Positions 1 to 8,191 are shown, counted from the stretch's first letter. The stretch: DNA of 64,000 nt from an uncultured Brevundimonas sp. (GCF_947305955.1 NZ_CAMZFB010000009.1:1-64000); one strand, 5' to 3'. The notes: a model not told the origin generated them from the sequence alone. Translations and numbers: made by a program.

Positions 1-218
1 GACCATGCCGGACCGCGCTCGTGGCGGGTGACCGAGATATAGTCCTCGCCGAACATGACGCCGTCCACGCCTTCCAACTCGAACAGGGCTTCCGCCAGCG
101 CCGAGGCGGCGGCCTCTTCGATGGTGCGGTATTCGATAGACGTCCCCGGGGCGACTTCGCGGCCCGGCAGGAACTTCAACGCGTTCGGGTTCGGAGTGGG
201 TTCGGTCTGGATGAACAT
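1..218 (-). CDS. NifU-family (Nfu) Fe-S scaffold protein, N-terminal part, cut by window edge
   Basis: Reading the minus strand from the ATG at 218 gives a protein that begins MFIQTEPTPNPNALKFLPGR and continues for 72 codons to the window edge. This is the hallmark opening of the Nfu_N domain of alphaproteobacterial NifU-like proteins, which carry or transfer iron-sulfur clusters to apo-enzymes in the cytoplasm. The C-terminal NifU domain with its expected CxxC lies outside the window, so cluster-binding residues cannot be checked. It is divergent from the XRE gene at 324, with a parS-like dyad between them. The frame has no stop in the window. Family assignment is firm; exact role (general carrier or repair) is inference. 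Confidence 0.9.
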   Translation of the reverse strand, partial: MFIQTEPTPNPNALKFLPGREVAPGTSIEYRTIEEAAASALAEALFELEGVDGVMFGEDYISVTRHERGPAW

Positions 219-269
219 GATTGCCAGATGCCCCCTCGCCTGCCGAACCGCAAGGGTCCGGCGACTTAA

Positions 270-285
270 TGTTTCACATGAAACC
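270..285. promoter_or_regulatory. parS-like 16-mer between nfu and the first XRE gene
   Basis: The sequence TGTTTCACATGAAACC contains the perfect dyad GTTTCA-CA-TGAAAC at 271-284. It matches the bacterial centromere consensus TGTTTCACGTGAAACA at 14 of 16 positions. The differences are A for G at position 9, which spoils the central CG, and the last base. It lies 52 bases upstream of the nfu start and 39 bases upstream of the XRE start, so it could instead be an operator in a divergent promoter. Confidence 0.5.
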
Positions 286-323
286 CTCTCGTAAGGACGC
301 CCGCATGGTGGCAAGCTCAGCTT

Positions 324-902
324 ATGAATGAACGTGAGGAAGCCATCCGGATGGGCGAGGCTCTGGCCCATCTGCGCCGTGCGCGCGGGTTAAGTCAGGC
401 CGAGGCCGGATCGCGTATCGGCATGACCAGTCAGGGCTGGAGCCTTTATGAGTCCGGTCGCCGCGCCGGTATTTTCCGCCCCGACGTTCAGCGCCGGTTG
501 ACCCAGGCCTTGGATGCGACGCCGGAAGACCTCGCCTTCATTCTGGCCAATGACAATACGGTCGAGGCTTCCCCCGCTGCCGACGGGGTCGCGTCCAAGG
601 GGCGCGGGTTCGACCATGGTGCACCTGCCAGCCCGTCGACCATCAAATTCCGTATGGGCTCCGACGACATGGCACCATGGGCCTTTGCCGATACGGTTAT
701 CGAATACGCCCCCGCCCGCCTTCCCCGCCAAGGCGCGGGCTGTGTGGTTGAACTGAATGACGGGCGCCGACTGGTCGGACTGTTTGTTCAGGCCGATGAA
801 AACCACGTCGTTGTGGCCGATCCCGCCGGCCAGAGGGTGTCCCTTTCCGGCAAGCATGTGCGTGCCGTTTGCGCTGTCATCGCCCGTTACGACCCTGACT
901 GA
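324..902 (+). CDS. XRE-type HTH regulator with a degenerate LexA/S24-like C-terminal domain
   Basis: The 192-residue protein has an N-terminal HTH of the cro/cI type (about residues 10-70; LSQAEAGSRIGMTSQGWSLY is the helix-turn-helix part). A C-terminal region from about residue 108 resembles the S24/LexA repressor fold: a GSDDMAP segment followed by a short beta-rich tail. In active S24 proteins the corresponding GDSM supplies the catalytic serine; here an aspartate stands there, and no lysine is found in the later RRLVGLFV strand, so self-cleavage looks impossible. It reads divergently from nfu and is followed by another XRE gene. Its target is unknown; DNA binding is inferred from the domain only. 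Confidence 0.75.
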   Translation: MNEREEAIRMGEALAHLRRARGLSQAEAGSRIGMTSQGWSLYESGRRAGIFRPDVQRRLTQALDATPEDLAFILANDNTVEASPAADGVASKGRGFDHGAPASPSTIKFRMGSDDMAPWAFADTVIEYAPARLPRQGAGCVVELNDGRRLVGLFVQADENHVVVADPAGQRVSLSGKHVRAVCAVIARYDPD

Positions 903-911
903 AACAAAAAC

Positions 912-952
912 GTTGCAACATACCTGAGGTTGTGCAACGGTATCGTTGCAAG
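912..952. promoter_or_regulatory. Three TTG..CAA dyads directly upstream of the second XRE gene
   Basis: GTTGCAAC (912-919), GTTG-TG-CAAC (929-938) and a third TTGCAA (946-951) lie within 41 bases, just ahead of the Shine-Dalgarno-like AAGGGGG and ATG at 976. Repeated small dyads at this place are typical of operators bound by dimeric HTH proteins, most simply by the protein encoded just downstream. This is inference from position; no binding protein is known. Confidence 0.4.
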
Positions 953-975
953 TTGAGTGGGGCCAAGGGGGTGTC

Positions 976-1344
976 ATGACGCGACAGGTTCAGGAAGTGG
1001 ACGTCTGGGTAGGACGCGCCGTGGCGCAGCGCCGCCAGCATCAGGGCCTGTCGCAATCGGCACTGGCCCATCGACTGGGCATCAGTTTCCAGCAGGTCCA
1101 GAAATATGAGGCGGGGCAGAACCGCCTGTCCGCGGGGCGGCTGTTCCATCTGGCCGAGATACTGGACTGCGCGGTGGGCGAGTTCTTTCCGGCGCAACCG
1201 CCACTGCCTGCCACCACCCCCAAAGGCTTCAGCGATCCCTCCCCCGAGGCCCGCCATCTGGTCGCGGCCTTTGACCGTATCGAGGACAAACTTCTGCGTC
1301 GTTCCATAAGTCGTATTGCCGAGGCGCTGGCCCCTGCCTCCTGA
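976..1344 (+). CDS. XRE-family HTH transcriptional regulator
   Basis: A 122-residue protein whose first 80 residues form a cro/cI HTH (VAQRRQHQGLSQSALAHRLG, then ISFQQVQKYEAGQNRLS). The ATG at 976 is chosen because AAGGGGG lies just before it; an in-frame ATG at 946 has no such site and lies within the repeated dyads. The 'FQQVQKYE.G.NR.SA..L' segment is closely shared with the regulator at 7711, so the two are paralogues of one alphaproteobacterial family. The remainder (about 85-122) is a short helical tail. It ends 18 bases before tsaB and may be co-transcribed with it. Target genes are not evident. Confidence 0.8.
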   Translation: MTRQVQEVDVWVGRAVAQRRQHQGLSQSALAHRLGISFQQVQKYEAGQNRLSAGRLFHLAEILDCAVGEFFPAQPPLPATTPKGFSDPSPEARHLVAAFDRIEDKLLRRSISRIAEALAPAS

Positions 1345-1362
1345 CGGCGCTAGGAGGGACGT

Positions 1363-2055
1363 ATGAAACTTATGGTCATCGACACGGCGCTCGGCGCCTG
1401 CCTCGCAGGGTGCTTTACGGTTGAAGGCACACAGGTGCAGTCATTGGGTCTGCGCCGTGAAGAGATGACCAAGGGTCATCAGGAACGTCTGGGCGGCATG
1501 GCCCGTGATGCGGCCGCCGATGCGGGCGGCCTGTCGGGTGTGGAGCGCGTGGGCGTGACGGTCGGGCCGGGCAGCTTTACCGGACTGCGCGTGGGCCTGA
1601 GCTTTGCGCTGGGCCTAGGGGCTGCGCTGGGTGCCGATGTGATCGGCATATCGACGCTGGATGCCCTCGCCGCCTCTGTGCCTCGGGACGGTCGCGTCGT
1701 CGCAGCCATCGATGCACGGCGCGGTCAGGTCTATATCCGCCGCTTTAATAACGGTGTCGCTGTATCCGAGGCCGAAGCCTTGCCGATTGCGGATGCCATT
1801 GAGGCCATTCTGGCCGATGGGCCAGCCGATCAGGTGACGATTGTCGGCTCTGGCGCGCCGGTCCTGCTGGAGGCCGATGAGCGGCTTGGGGCGGCGACCT
1901 CTATGCCCTTGGTGGCCCCCAGTGCCGAGGCTCTGGCCCGTTTGACCGCGGAGCTTGATCCGCAGACCTCGCCGCCCAAGCCGATCTATCTGCGCGCGCC
2001 GGATGCAACGCCGCCGACGCGCCTGCCCGGCCAACCGCGCACGGCAGCTTCCTGA
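1363..2055 (+). CDS. tsaB: tRNA threonylcarbamoyladenosine biosynthesis protein TsaB
   Basis: TsaB is the scaffold partner of TsaD in the cytoplasmic complex that installs t6A at position 37 of ANN-decoding tRNAs. The 230-residue length is normal, and the N-terminal ASKHA-type fold shows the expected GPGSFTGLRVG segment at residues 68-78. An AGGAGGG site lies 6-12 bases before the ATG. The stop codon overlaps the start of rimI (TGATG), so the two are translationally coupled, a pairing common in proteobacteria. The same strand continues with fur and miaB. Confidence 0.95.
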   Translation: MKLMVIDTALGACLAGCFTVEGTQVQSLGLRREEMTKGHQERLGGMARDAAADAGGLSGVERVGVTVGPGSFTGLRVGLSFALGLGAALGADVIGISTLDALAASVPRDGRVVAAIDARRGQVYIRRFNNGVAVSEAEALPIADAIEAILADGPADQVTIVGSGAPVLLEADERLGAATSMPLVAPSAEALARLTAELDPQTSPPKPIYLRAPDATPPTRLPGQPRTAAS

Positions 2056-2465
2056 TGGATGCCCAGCTTTTAGCGGAAATCCACGCCGAGGCCTTTGATA
2101 CCCCGTGGGACGAGACGGCTTTCCGCGAGCTTCTGGCCAGTCCGGGGATTCAGGTGTCGGGTGATGACCGGGGTTTTATCCTGATCCGCACGGTTGGAGA
2201 CGAGGCCGAGATTCTGACGGTGGCTGTCCGCCCTGCCCTGCGCCGTCAGGGGCTGGGACACCGTCTGGTTGAATCCGCCATTGTCGCCAGTGCGGCGCAA
2301 GGGGCCGAACGCATGTTCCTAGAGGTGGCCGAATCCAATCTTGCCGCCATTGCACTCTATAGTGCGAACGGCTTTGAACAGGTCGGGCTACGCAAGAATT
2401 ATTACCGCCGACCGGACGGAAGTTCTGAACACGCCAAGGTGATGGTTCTGAACTTTTCTCAATAG
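2055..2465 (+). CDS. rimI: Ribosomal protein S18-alanine N-acetyltransferase-like GNAT
   Basis: A 136-residue GNAT acetyltransferase. The acetyl-CoA binding motif is visible as VRPALRRQGLGHRLV near residues 58-72, followed by FLEVAESNLAAIALY and the tail GFEQVGLRKNYYRRPDG that is typical of RimI. RimI acetylates the N-terminal alanine of S18, although some homologues act on other N-termini. The start overlaps the tsaB stop by one base and the gene ends 9 bases before fur, so it belongs to the tsaB operon. Confidence 0.9.
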   Translation: MDAQLLAEIHAEAFDTPWDETAFRELLASPGIQVSGDDRGFILIRTVGDEAEILTVAVRPALRRQGLGHRLVESAIVASAAQGAERMFLEVAESNLAAIALYSANGFEQVGLRKNYYRRPDGSSEHAKVMVLNFSQ

Positions 2466-2474
2466 CTTCCATAA

Positions 2475-2984
2475 ATGGCCAGTCCGACCTATCCTCCGCG
2501 AATGGACCGGATTGAAAAACTTTGCGCCGATCGCGGCATGCGCATGACGGAACAGCGTCGTGTGATTGCCCGCGTGCTCTCGAACGCTATGGATCACCCT
2601 GATGTGGAAGAGCTTTACCGCCGCGCATCAGCGATCGACCCGCATATTTCGATCGCCACGGTCTATCGTACCGTCCGCCTGTTCGAAGAGGCTGGCGTCG
2701 TCGAAAAGCACGACTTCGGCGATGGCCGCAGCCGCTATGAAGAAGCGGGCGATGACCACCACGACCACCTGATCGACACCAAGACCGGTGAGGTCATCGA
2801 ATTCTTCGATGCCGAGATCGAGCGTCTGAAGAACGAGATCGCGCGCAAGCTGGGTTTCGAATTGGTCGGCCACAAGCTGGAACTGTACGGCCACGCCATT
2901 CCGGGCGCTGAACCGACCGAGCGCGAGGGCCTGATCTTCAAGCGCGAGCGGGCTCCGGGCACGACCGAAGGCCCGTCCGAGTGA
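2475..2984 (+). CDS. fur: Ferric uptake regulator Fur (alphaproteobacterial type)
   Basis: Fur is a dimeric iron-responsive DNA-binding protein. The winged helix occupies about residues 20-85 ([12 protein letters not shown], then [12 protein letters not shown]), and the metal-binding dimerisation domain begins with HHDHLID at 95-101. The usual enterobacterial continuation with a CxxC zinc site is absent; the only cysteine is C17. This is the pattern of alphaproteobacterial Fur, for example Caulobacter. The start could be the ATG at 2475 or, judging from Caulobacter Fur that begins near MDRLEKLC, the ATG at 2502. In Caulobacter Fur also affects Fe-S enzymes such as aconitase and succinate dehydrogenase, whose genes lie elsewhere in this window. 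Confidence 0.93.
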   Translation: MASPTYPPRMDRIEKLCADRGMRMTEQRRVIARVLSNAMDHPDVEELYRRASAIDPHISIATVYRTVRLFEEAGVVEKHDFGDGRSRYEEAGDDHHDHLIDTKTGEVIEFFDAEIERLKNEIARKLGFELVGHKLELYGHAIPGAEPTEREGLIFKRERAPGTTEGPSE

Positions 2985-3063
2985 CAAAGATTTTGCGGGG
3001 CATGGGGCGGACCAAAGCCGCCTGTGCCTTGCAGATGCCCAAAGACGGCATCATAAGCCGCCT

Positions 3064-4467
3064 ATGACCGATACTCTCGATCCGACTGTGGCTGTGCCGG
3101 ACGCCGTCCGTGCCGAAGGTGACGCGCCCAAGCGCCTCTTCATCAAGACCTACGGCTGTCAGATGAATGTCTATGACAGCGAGCGCATGGCCGATGTCCT
3201 GCGCCCGTTGGGTTATGCGACGACCGACACGCCCGAAGGCGCCGACTTCGTCATTCTGAATACCTGCCACATCCGCGAGAAGGCCGCTGAAAAGGTCTAT
3301 TCGGAACTGGGCAAGCTGCGCCAGATGAAGGACGAGAAGGCCGCCAACGGTCATGGCTCGATGACCATCGCCGTGGCCGGCTGCGTGGCCCAGGCCGAGG
3401 GCGAGGAGATCATGCGCCGCCAGCCTGCGGTCGATCTGGTTGTCGGCCCGCAGGCCTATCACCAGCTGCCGGAGCTGCTGACCCGCACCGCCCGCGCCCG
3501 CGGCGAGCGCATCGGTGCCGACTTCGCGCCCAACGAAAAGTTTGACGCCCTGCCCGTCGCGCGTGGCACCGATGGCGTCACTGCCTTCCTGACGGTTCAG
3601 GAAGGCTGCGATAAATTCTGCACCTTCTGCGTCGTGCCCTATACGCGCGGTGCCGAATGGTCGCGTCCAGTCAAGGCCGTGCTGGAAGAGGCCCGCGCAC
3701 TGGCCGACCGCGGCGTGCGCGAGATCACCCTGCTGGGCCAGAACGTGAATGCCTATGACGGTGAAGGTGTGGACGGAAAGCCGTTCACCCTCGCCAAGCT
3801 GGCCTATGCGCTGGCGGAAATCCCCGGCATCGACCGCATCCGCTATACGACCAGCCACCCGAACGACATGTCGGATGACCTGATCGCGGCCCACGGCGAC
3901 CTGCAGGCCCTGATGCCCTATCTGCACCTTCCGGTGCAGTCGGGCTCGGACCGCATACTGCGCCTGATGAACCGCAAGCACGGTCGCCAGAAATATTTCG
4001 ACCTGATCGACCGCATCCGCGAGGCGCGCCCCGACATGGCCATGTCGGGCGACTTCATCGTCGGCTTCCCCGGCGAGACGGACCGCGATTTCGAGGACAC
4101 GCTGGATCTGGTGCGTCGCGTCAACTACGCCAGCGCCTTCTCCTTCATGTATTCGCCGCGTCCGGGCACCCCTGCGGCGACCATGGCCGCACAGGTGCCG
4201 GACGATGTGGCCAAGGCGCGTCTGCATGCGCTGCAATCGCTGTTGACCGAACAGCAGGTCGCCTTCAACCAGTCGCTGGCGGGCCGCGTCCTGCCGGTTC
4301 TGTTCGAGAAGAAGGGCCGCCACGGCCAGCAGGCGATTGGCCGTTCGCCCTATCTGCAATCCGTCCACGTCGAGGACGCCGATCACCTGATCGGCCAGAT
4401 CGTCGAGGTCGAAATCCTCAGCGGTCAGCAGAACAGCCTCACCGGCAAGCTGATCCAAACCCGCTGA
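3064..4467 (+). CDS. miaB: tRNA-2-methylthio-N6-dimethylallyladenosine synthase MiaB
   Basis: This radical-SAM methylthiotransferase converts i6A37 to ms2i6A37 in tRNAs reading UNN codons. The 467 residues contain the N-terminal UPF0004 domain with cluster cysteines C32, C68 and C107, the radical-SAM triad C182-x3-C186-x2-C189 in GCDKFCTFC, and a C-terminal TRAM domain ending in [11 protein letters not shown]. All six cluster ligands are therefore present. The first 22 residues are a variable leader, so the exact start is less sure. It lies 79 bases after fur and 67 before phoH on the same strand. Confidence 0.97.
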   Translation: MTDTLDPTVAVPDAVRAEGDAPKRLFIKTYGCQMNVYDSERMADVLRPLGYATTDTPEGADFVILNTCHIREKAAEKVYSELGKLRQMKDEKAANGHGSMTIAVAGCVAQAEGEEIMRRQPAVDLVVGPQAYHQLPELLTRTARARGERIGADFAPNEKFDALPVARGTDGVTAFLTVQEGCDKFCTFCVVPYTRGAEWSRPVKAVLEEARALADRGVREITLLGQNVNAYDGEGVDGKPFTLAKLAYALAEIPGIDRIRYTTSHPNDMSDDLIAAHGDLQALMPYLHLPVQSGSDRILRLMNRKHGRQKYFDLIDRIREARPDMAMSGDFIVGFPGETDRDFEDTLDLVRRVNYASAFSFMYSPRPGTPAATMAAQVPDDVAKARLHALQSLLTEQQVAFNQSLAGRVLPVLFEKKGRHGQQAIGRSPYLQSVHVEDADHLIGQIVEVEILSGQQNSLTGKLIQTR

Positions 4468-4534
4468 TAGCCGTTTCCCTGAAAGCCTGCGCCGCCGTCC
4501 GGCGCGTGGCCTTAAGGGTTGAAAGGAAAGCCTG

Positions 4535-5527
4535 ATGGCACGCGAGTCCGAGTTTCTGTCTCTGAGCGACAAGGCCCTGCGTGCCGTCATCGGCCCAGGC
4601 AGCCGTCACATGGCGCTGATCGAGGATGCCTTCCGCGTCCTGATCGAGACGCCCGGTGGCGGCGTGTCGATCAACGGCTCGCCGCGCGACCGCGCACAGG
4701 CCAAGCGCGTGATCGAAAATCTGGCGACCGCCGCCGATCGTGGGGCCGAGATCGGCGAGGCCGATATCCGCACCGCCGTAGGCCAGTCGGTCAAGGCCCC
4801 GCGTCCCGGTCAGGGTCGCACCGTCCCCGAGGCCGCTTCCCTCCCCGTAGGGCGCCGTGGGGCGATCGCACCCAAGACCCCGTCTCAGGCCCGCTATCTG
4901 GAACTGCTGGGCCGTTGCGAGCTGACCTTCGGTGTCGGCCCGGCCGGTACGGGCAAGACCTTCCTCGCTGCCGCTTACGGCGCCTCCCTGCTCAAGCGCG
5001 GACAGGTGGATCGTCTGGTTATCACCCGCCCCGCTGTCGAGGCCGGGGAGAAGCTGGGCTTTCTGCCGGGCGATCTGAATGAAAAGGTCGATCCCTACCT
5101 CGCCCCGATCTGGGAGGCGCTGAACGACATCCTCGGCGCCGATGACGTGGCCCGCCGCCGCGAGAAGGGCGAGATCGAAGCCGCCCCCATCGCCTTCATG
5201 CGTGGCCGCACCCTCAGCCACGCCTTTGTCATCGTCGACGAGGCCCAGAACACCTCGCGCATGCAGATGAAGATGGTCCTGACCCGTCTGGGCGAAGGGG
5301 CCAAGATGGTGGTGACGGGTGACCCGACGCAGATCGACCTGATGAACCCGCGTGACAGCGGCCTTGCCCATGCGCTGCGTATCCTCAACGGCGTCGAGGG
5401 CGTAGGCATCCACCAGTTCAAATCCGAGGACGTGGTGCGCCATGCCCTCGTCGAGCGCATCGTGCGCGCCTATGACAGTGACGCGGCCCGCAGCCGCCCG
5501 TTCAACGAGTTGGAAACCGAAGACTGA
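4535..5527 (+). CDS. phoH: PhoH-like ATPase
   Basis: A 330-residue cytoplasmic P-loop protein with an N-terminal KH-like segment and a helicase superfamily 1-like ATPase. The Walker A motif GPAGTGKT is at residues 135-142, followed by VITRPAVEAGEKLGFLPGD and the Walker B/DEAQN element VIVDEAQN, all characteristic of PhoH. It is thought to act in RNA metabolism or ribosome maturation with YbeY, whose gene overlaps its stop codon (TGATG). An AAGGAAAG site precedes the ATG. The phoH-ybeY coupling is conserved across bacteria. Confidence 0.96.
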   Translation: MARESEFLSLSDKALRAVIGPGSRHMALIEDAFRVLIETPGGGVSINGSPRDRAQAKRVIENLATAADRGAEIGEADIRTAVGQSVKAPRPGQGRTVPEAASLPVGRRGAIAPKTPSQARYLELLGRCELTFGVGPAGTGKTFLAAAYGASLLKRGQVDRLVITRPAVEAGEKLGFLPGDLNEKVDPYLAPIWEALNDILGADDVARRREKGEIEAAPIAFMRGRTLSHAFVIVDEAQNTSRMQMKMVLTRLGEGAKMVVTGDPTQIDLMNPRDSGLAHALRILNGVEGVGIHQFKSEDVVRHALVERIVRAYDSDAARSRPFNELETED

Positions 5528-5976
5528 TGATCGAAGTCGAGCTGGAAGCAGAGGCCTGGACCAAGGCCCTGCCCGACGTCGAGGCCATTGTGACCCGTGC
5601 CGCCACCGCGGCGCTGGGCAAGGCCGAGGGCGATGTGGTGATCCTGCTGGCCGACGATCCCACGGTTCAGGACCTGAACGCCCGTTTCCGCCAGAAGGAC
5701 AGGCCCACCAATGTGCTGTCGTTTCCGGCGGCGGAAACGGCCTTTCCGCATCTGGGCGATGTGATCCTCGGCTATGACTATTGTGCCGCCGAGGCGGTAG
5801 CCCAGAACAAGACCTTGGCCGATCACCTTAGCCATCTGGTCGTCCACGGGGTTCTGCACCTTCTCGGCTATGACCATATCGAGGACGACGAGGCCGAAGA
5901 AATGGAAGGCGAGGAGCGGCTTATCCTCGCCGGAATGGGGATCGCCGATCCCTATGCCGCAGACCACCAAGCATAA
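5527..5976 (+). CDS. ybeY: Endoribonuclease YbeY
   Basis: YbeY is a zinc-dependent single-strand endoribonuclease needed for 16S rRNA 3'-end maturation and ribosome quality control. The 149 residues contain the zinc motif H-x3-H-x5-H as H107, H111 and H117 in HLVVHGVLHLLGYDH, and the preceding RPTNVLSFP signature. Its start overlaps the phoH stop by one base. Only 11 bases separate it from lnt; the CorC/HlyC-type gene that often sits between ybeY and lnt in proteobacteria is absent here. Confidence 0.96.
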   Translation: MIEVELEAEAWTKALPDVEAIVTRAATAALGKAEGDVVILLADDPTVQDLNARFRQKDRPTNVLSFPAAETAFPHLGDVILGYDYCAAEAVAQNKTLADHLSHLVVHGVLHLLGYDHIEDDEAEEMEGEERLILAGMGIADPYAADHQA

Positions 5977-5987
5977 GAGGGCGATCC

Positions 5988-7553
5988 ATGGCACGGAATC
6001 CTGCGGACCTATGGGATAGGGGCTGGATCCGTATCCTCTGTGCCCTGTTGGCCGGTGTGGCGGCGGCCTTGGCCCATCCGCCCTTTGGCATCCTTCCCGG
6101 CCTTCTGGCCTATCCGGCCCTGATGATCCTGAGCGAACGGTCGCGTCGCCTGCGCGGCGGGTTCGCCATGGGGTGGTGGTTTGGCTTCGGCTATTTCCTC
6201 GTGGGCTGCTGGTGGGTGGCCGAGGCGTTCTTCGTCAATCCGGCGCAGGCGTGGATGGCCCCGATTGCCGTCTCTGCCCTCCCCGCCGGTATCGGCCTGT
6301 TCACCGGTATCGCCACCCTTCTCTATCGTTGGCTCAAGCCCCAAGGCGCGATGCGGTTCGTGGCCTTTGCGGTCCTGTTCTCGGCTCTGGAATGGACGCG
6401 GGGCCATGTGCTGACGGGCTTTCCGTGGAATCCGGTTGGAGCCAGCTGGCAGGCGGGATCGGCCATGTCGCAGATGGCGTCGGTCGTCGGCGTCTATGGG
6501 CTGGGGCTGCTGACCCTTGTGGCCGTCGCTGCGTTTGGTCCGTTGATGACGAACTGGCGCCAGCGCTCGGCACAGGTTTCGGCTCTGGTCGGCGCTGTGC
6601 TGCTGGCCCTTATGTTCGGCTATGGCACCGTGCGTCTGAACACCGTGAAGGTCGAGCCGTCCCCTGTGATGGCGCGGATCGTTCAGGCCAATGTCGCGCA
6701 GGAGACCAAATGGTCCGAGGACGCCTATAACGACATTGTCGAGCGCTATATCGCCCTGACCTCGGCACCCGCCGAGCGTGTGCCGGATGTGGTGATCTGG
6801 CCGGAAAGTGCCCTGCCCAACCTCGCCAATAATGTCCTCGCAGGACCTGAGGCCATGCGTATCGCAGGGGCCCTTCAATCCGGACAAACGTTGCTGGCCG
6901 GCTTGAGCCGCGCCGATCCGGCACCGGAGGGCGGCTTTATCTATTTCAACTCCCTGATAGAGCTGAACAGCCTTGGCCGCGACGGCATGGAGGTGGGCGG
7001 CATCTATGACAAATATCGTTTGGTGCCGTTTGGCGAGTACCTGCCCTTAGGGGAGCTGATGGGGCAGCTGGGTATCCGCAGTCTGGTGCAGATGCCCGAG
7101 GATCTGTCGGGTGGGCCAAAACCGCAGCCGCTGGTGCTGCGCTCCTTGCCCGCTGTGCAACCGCTGATCTGTTATGAGGGCCTGTTCCCCGGCTTTACCA
7201 AGGCGTCCGGACCCGAACGCCCGCAATGGATCGTCAATGTGTCCAACGATGCTTGGTTCGGACAGACTTCGGGACCGATCCAGCACCTCAATCTGGCCTC
7301 CTATCGCGCGATCGAGACGGGCCTGCCCATGGCGCGGGCTACGCCCACGGGCGTCAGCGCCATGATCGATCCGCTGGGCCGTATCGTAGAGGGCAGCAGA
7401 ATATCGCACGGTGAAGCTCGATTTGTAGATGTAATGGTGCCTGCGCCTCTGCCCGAGACCCCCTTCGGCAGATTTGGCGGTTTTGGTTATCTGGCGATCA
7501 TCGCAATTCTATCGCTGGTAGTAGCGATTAGATACTTTAGATACCGACGGTAG
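5988..7553 (+). CDS. lnt: Apolipoprotein N-acyltransferase Lnt
   Basis: Lnt adds the third acyl chain to lipoproteins at the inner membrane. The 521 residues comprise an N-terminal bundle of about six membrane helices (residues 12-220), a periplasmic nitrilase-type domain (about 225-490), and a final helix near 497-515. The catalytic triad is present: E273 in IWPESALPN, K342 in YDKYRLVPFGEY and C395 in LICYEG. The 3' end and following spacer are less G+C-rich than the rest. A hairpin terminator follows. Confidence 0.96.
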   Translation: MARNPADLWDRGWIRILCALLAGVAAALAHPPFGILPGLLAYPALMILSERSRRLRGGFAMGWWFGFGYFLVGCWWVAEAFFVNPAQAWMAPIAVSALPAGIGLFTGIATLLYRWLKPQGAMRFVAFAVLFSALEWTRGHVLTGFPWNPVGASWQAGSAMSQMASVVGVYGLGLLTLVAVAAFGPLMTNWRQRSAQVSALVGAVLLALMFGYGTVRLNTVKVEPSPVMARIVQANVAQETKWSEDAYNDIVERYIALTSAPAERVPDVVIWPESALPNLANNVLAGPEAMRIAGALQSGQTLLAGLSRADPAPEGGFIYFNSLIELNSLGRDGMEVGGIYDKYRLVPFGEYLPLGELMGQLGIRSLVQMPEDLSGGPKPQPLVLRSLPAVQPLICYEGLFPGFTKASGPERPQWIVNVSNDAWFGQTSGPIQHLNLASYRAIETGLPMARATPTGVSAMIDPLGRIVEGSRISHGEARFVDVMVPAPLPETPFGRFGGFGYLAIIAILSLVVAIRYFRYRR

Positions 7554-7563
7554 GTGTCTGAGG

Positions 7564-7597
7564 AATAACGAGAACGCCGATTCCGGTTCTCGTTATT
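7564..7597 (+). terminator. Probable terminator after lnt
   Basis: A perfect 12-base inverted repeat (AATAACGAGAAC at 7564-7575 with GTTCTCGTTATT at 7586-7597) with a 10-base loop begins 11 bases after the lnt stop. The tail CTTG is only weakly T-rich, so termination may be partial. Confidence 0.6.
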
Positions 7598-7659
7598 CTT
7601 GTAATGAGGTAAAAAAAAGCCGTTATTCGAGCTTAGATGTCAAAAATTGGGTGACAATG

Positions 7660-7690
7660 GTCGCAATGCGACGCATGGGTGAAACTTCAC
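7660..7690. promoter_or_regulatory. Two adjacent dyads upstream of the third XRE gene
   Basis: GTCGCA-A-TGCGAC (7660-7672) and GTGAA-AC-TTCAC (7679-7690) are perfect dyads ending 20 bases before the ATG at 7711. Their location suggests an operator or promoter element for the downstream HTH gene. They do not share an obvious half-site with each other, so they may bind different proteins. Confidence 0.35.
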
Positions 7691-7710
7691 AGTATTGAGA
7701 GAGTTGCTGC

Positions 7711-8139
7711 ATGGTCAGAGGCGCGGGGGAGAGCGGGCCGCATCCGGTAGACCGCCATGTTGGGCGTAAAGTCTGCGAGAAACGGATTGCTCTGGGATAC
7801 AACCAAAGCGATCTAGGGCGCGCTTTGGGTCTGACATTCCAACAGATTCAAAAGTACGAAAAGGGTGCCAACCGTATTTCGGCATCCAAGCTTTGGGACA
7901 TCGCGCGCTTCTTCAACGTCGATGTTAGCTATTTCTTTGATGGCCTGACGGCGCGCGCTGGCGTTGCCGAGGAGGGCGGCGAGTTCATCCACGACTTCCC
8001 CGCCACGCGTCAGAGCATCGAGATCGGCCAACTGGCCCCGCGTCTGAACCCGCGTCAGCAAAAGCTGGTTCTGGAAATGATGCGCGAGATGGTCGCTTCC
8101 AGCGAACCGCAAGAAGCGCTTCAGGCGGTTGGCGGCTAA
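7711..8139 (+). CDS. XRE-family HTH transcriptional regulator
   Basis: A 142-residue regulator of the family usually found after lnt in Caulobacterales. The HTH covers about residues 18-75 (VCEKRIALGYNQSDLGRALGLTF, then QQIQKYEKGANRISASKLWDIA), followed by NVDVSYFFDGL and a helical tail. It is a clear paralogue of the protein at 976-1344. It is separated from lnt by a terminator and two dyads and probably has its own promoter. Regulatory target unknown. Confidence 0.85.
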   Translation: MVRGAGESGPHPVDRHVGRKVCEKRIALGYNQSDLGRALGLTFQQIQKYEKGANRISASKLWDIARFFNVDVSYFFDGLTARAGVAEEGGEFIHDFPATRQSIEIGQLAPRLNPRQQKLVLEMMREMVASSEPQEALQAVGG

Positions 8140-8161
8140 GCCGGACAAATCCGAATAGAAA

Positions 8162-8191
8162 AAGGGGCGGGCCCATCAGGACCCGCCCCTT
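8162..8191. terminator. Bidirectional intrinsic terminator between XRE gene and ahpD
   Basis: AAGGGGCGGG (8162-8171) pairs with CCCGCCCCTT (8182-8191) across a 10-base loop. On the plus strand it is followed by CATTTTT, on the minus strand by TTTCTATT, so it can end both the XRE transcript and the convergent ahpC-ahpD transcript. Confidence 0.85.
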
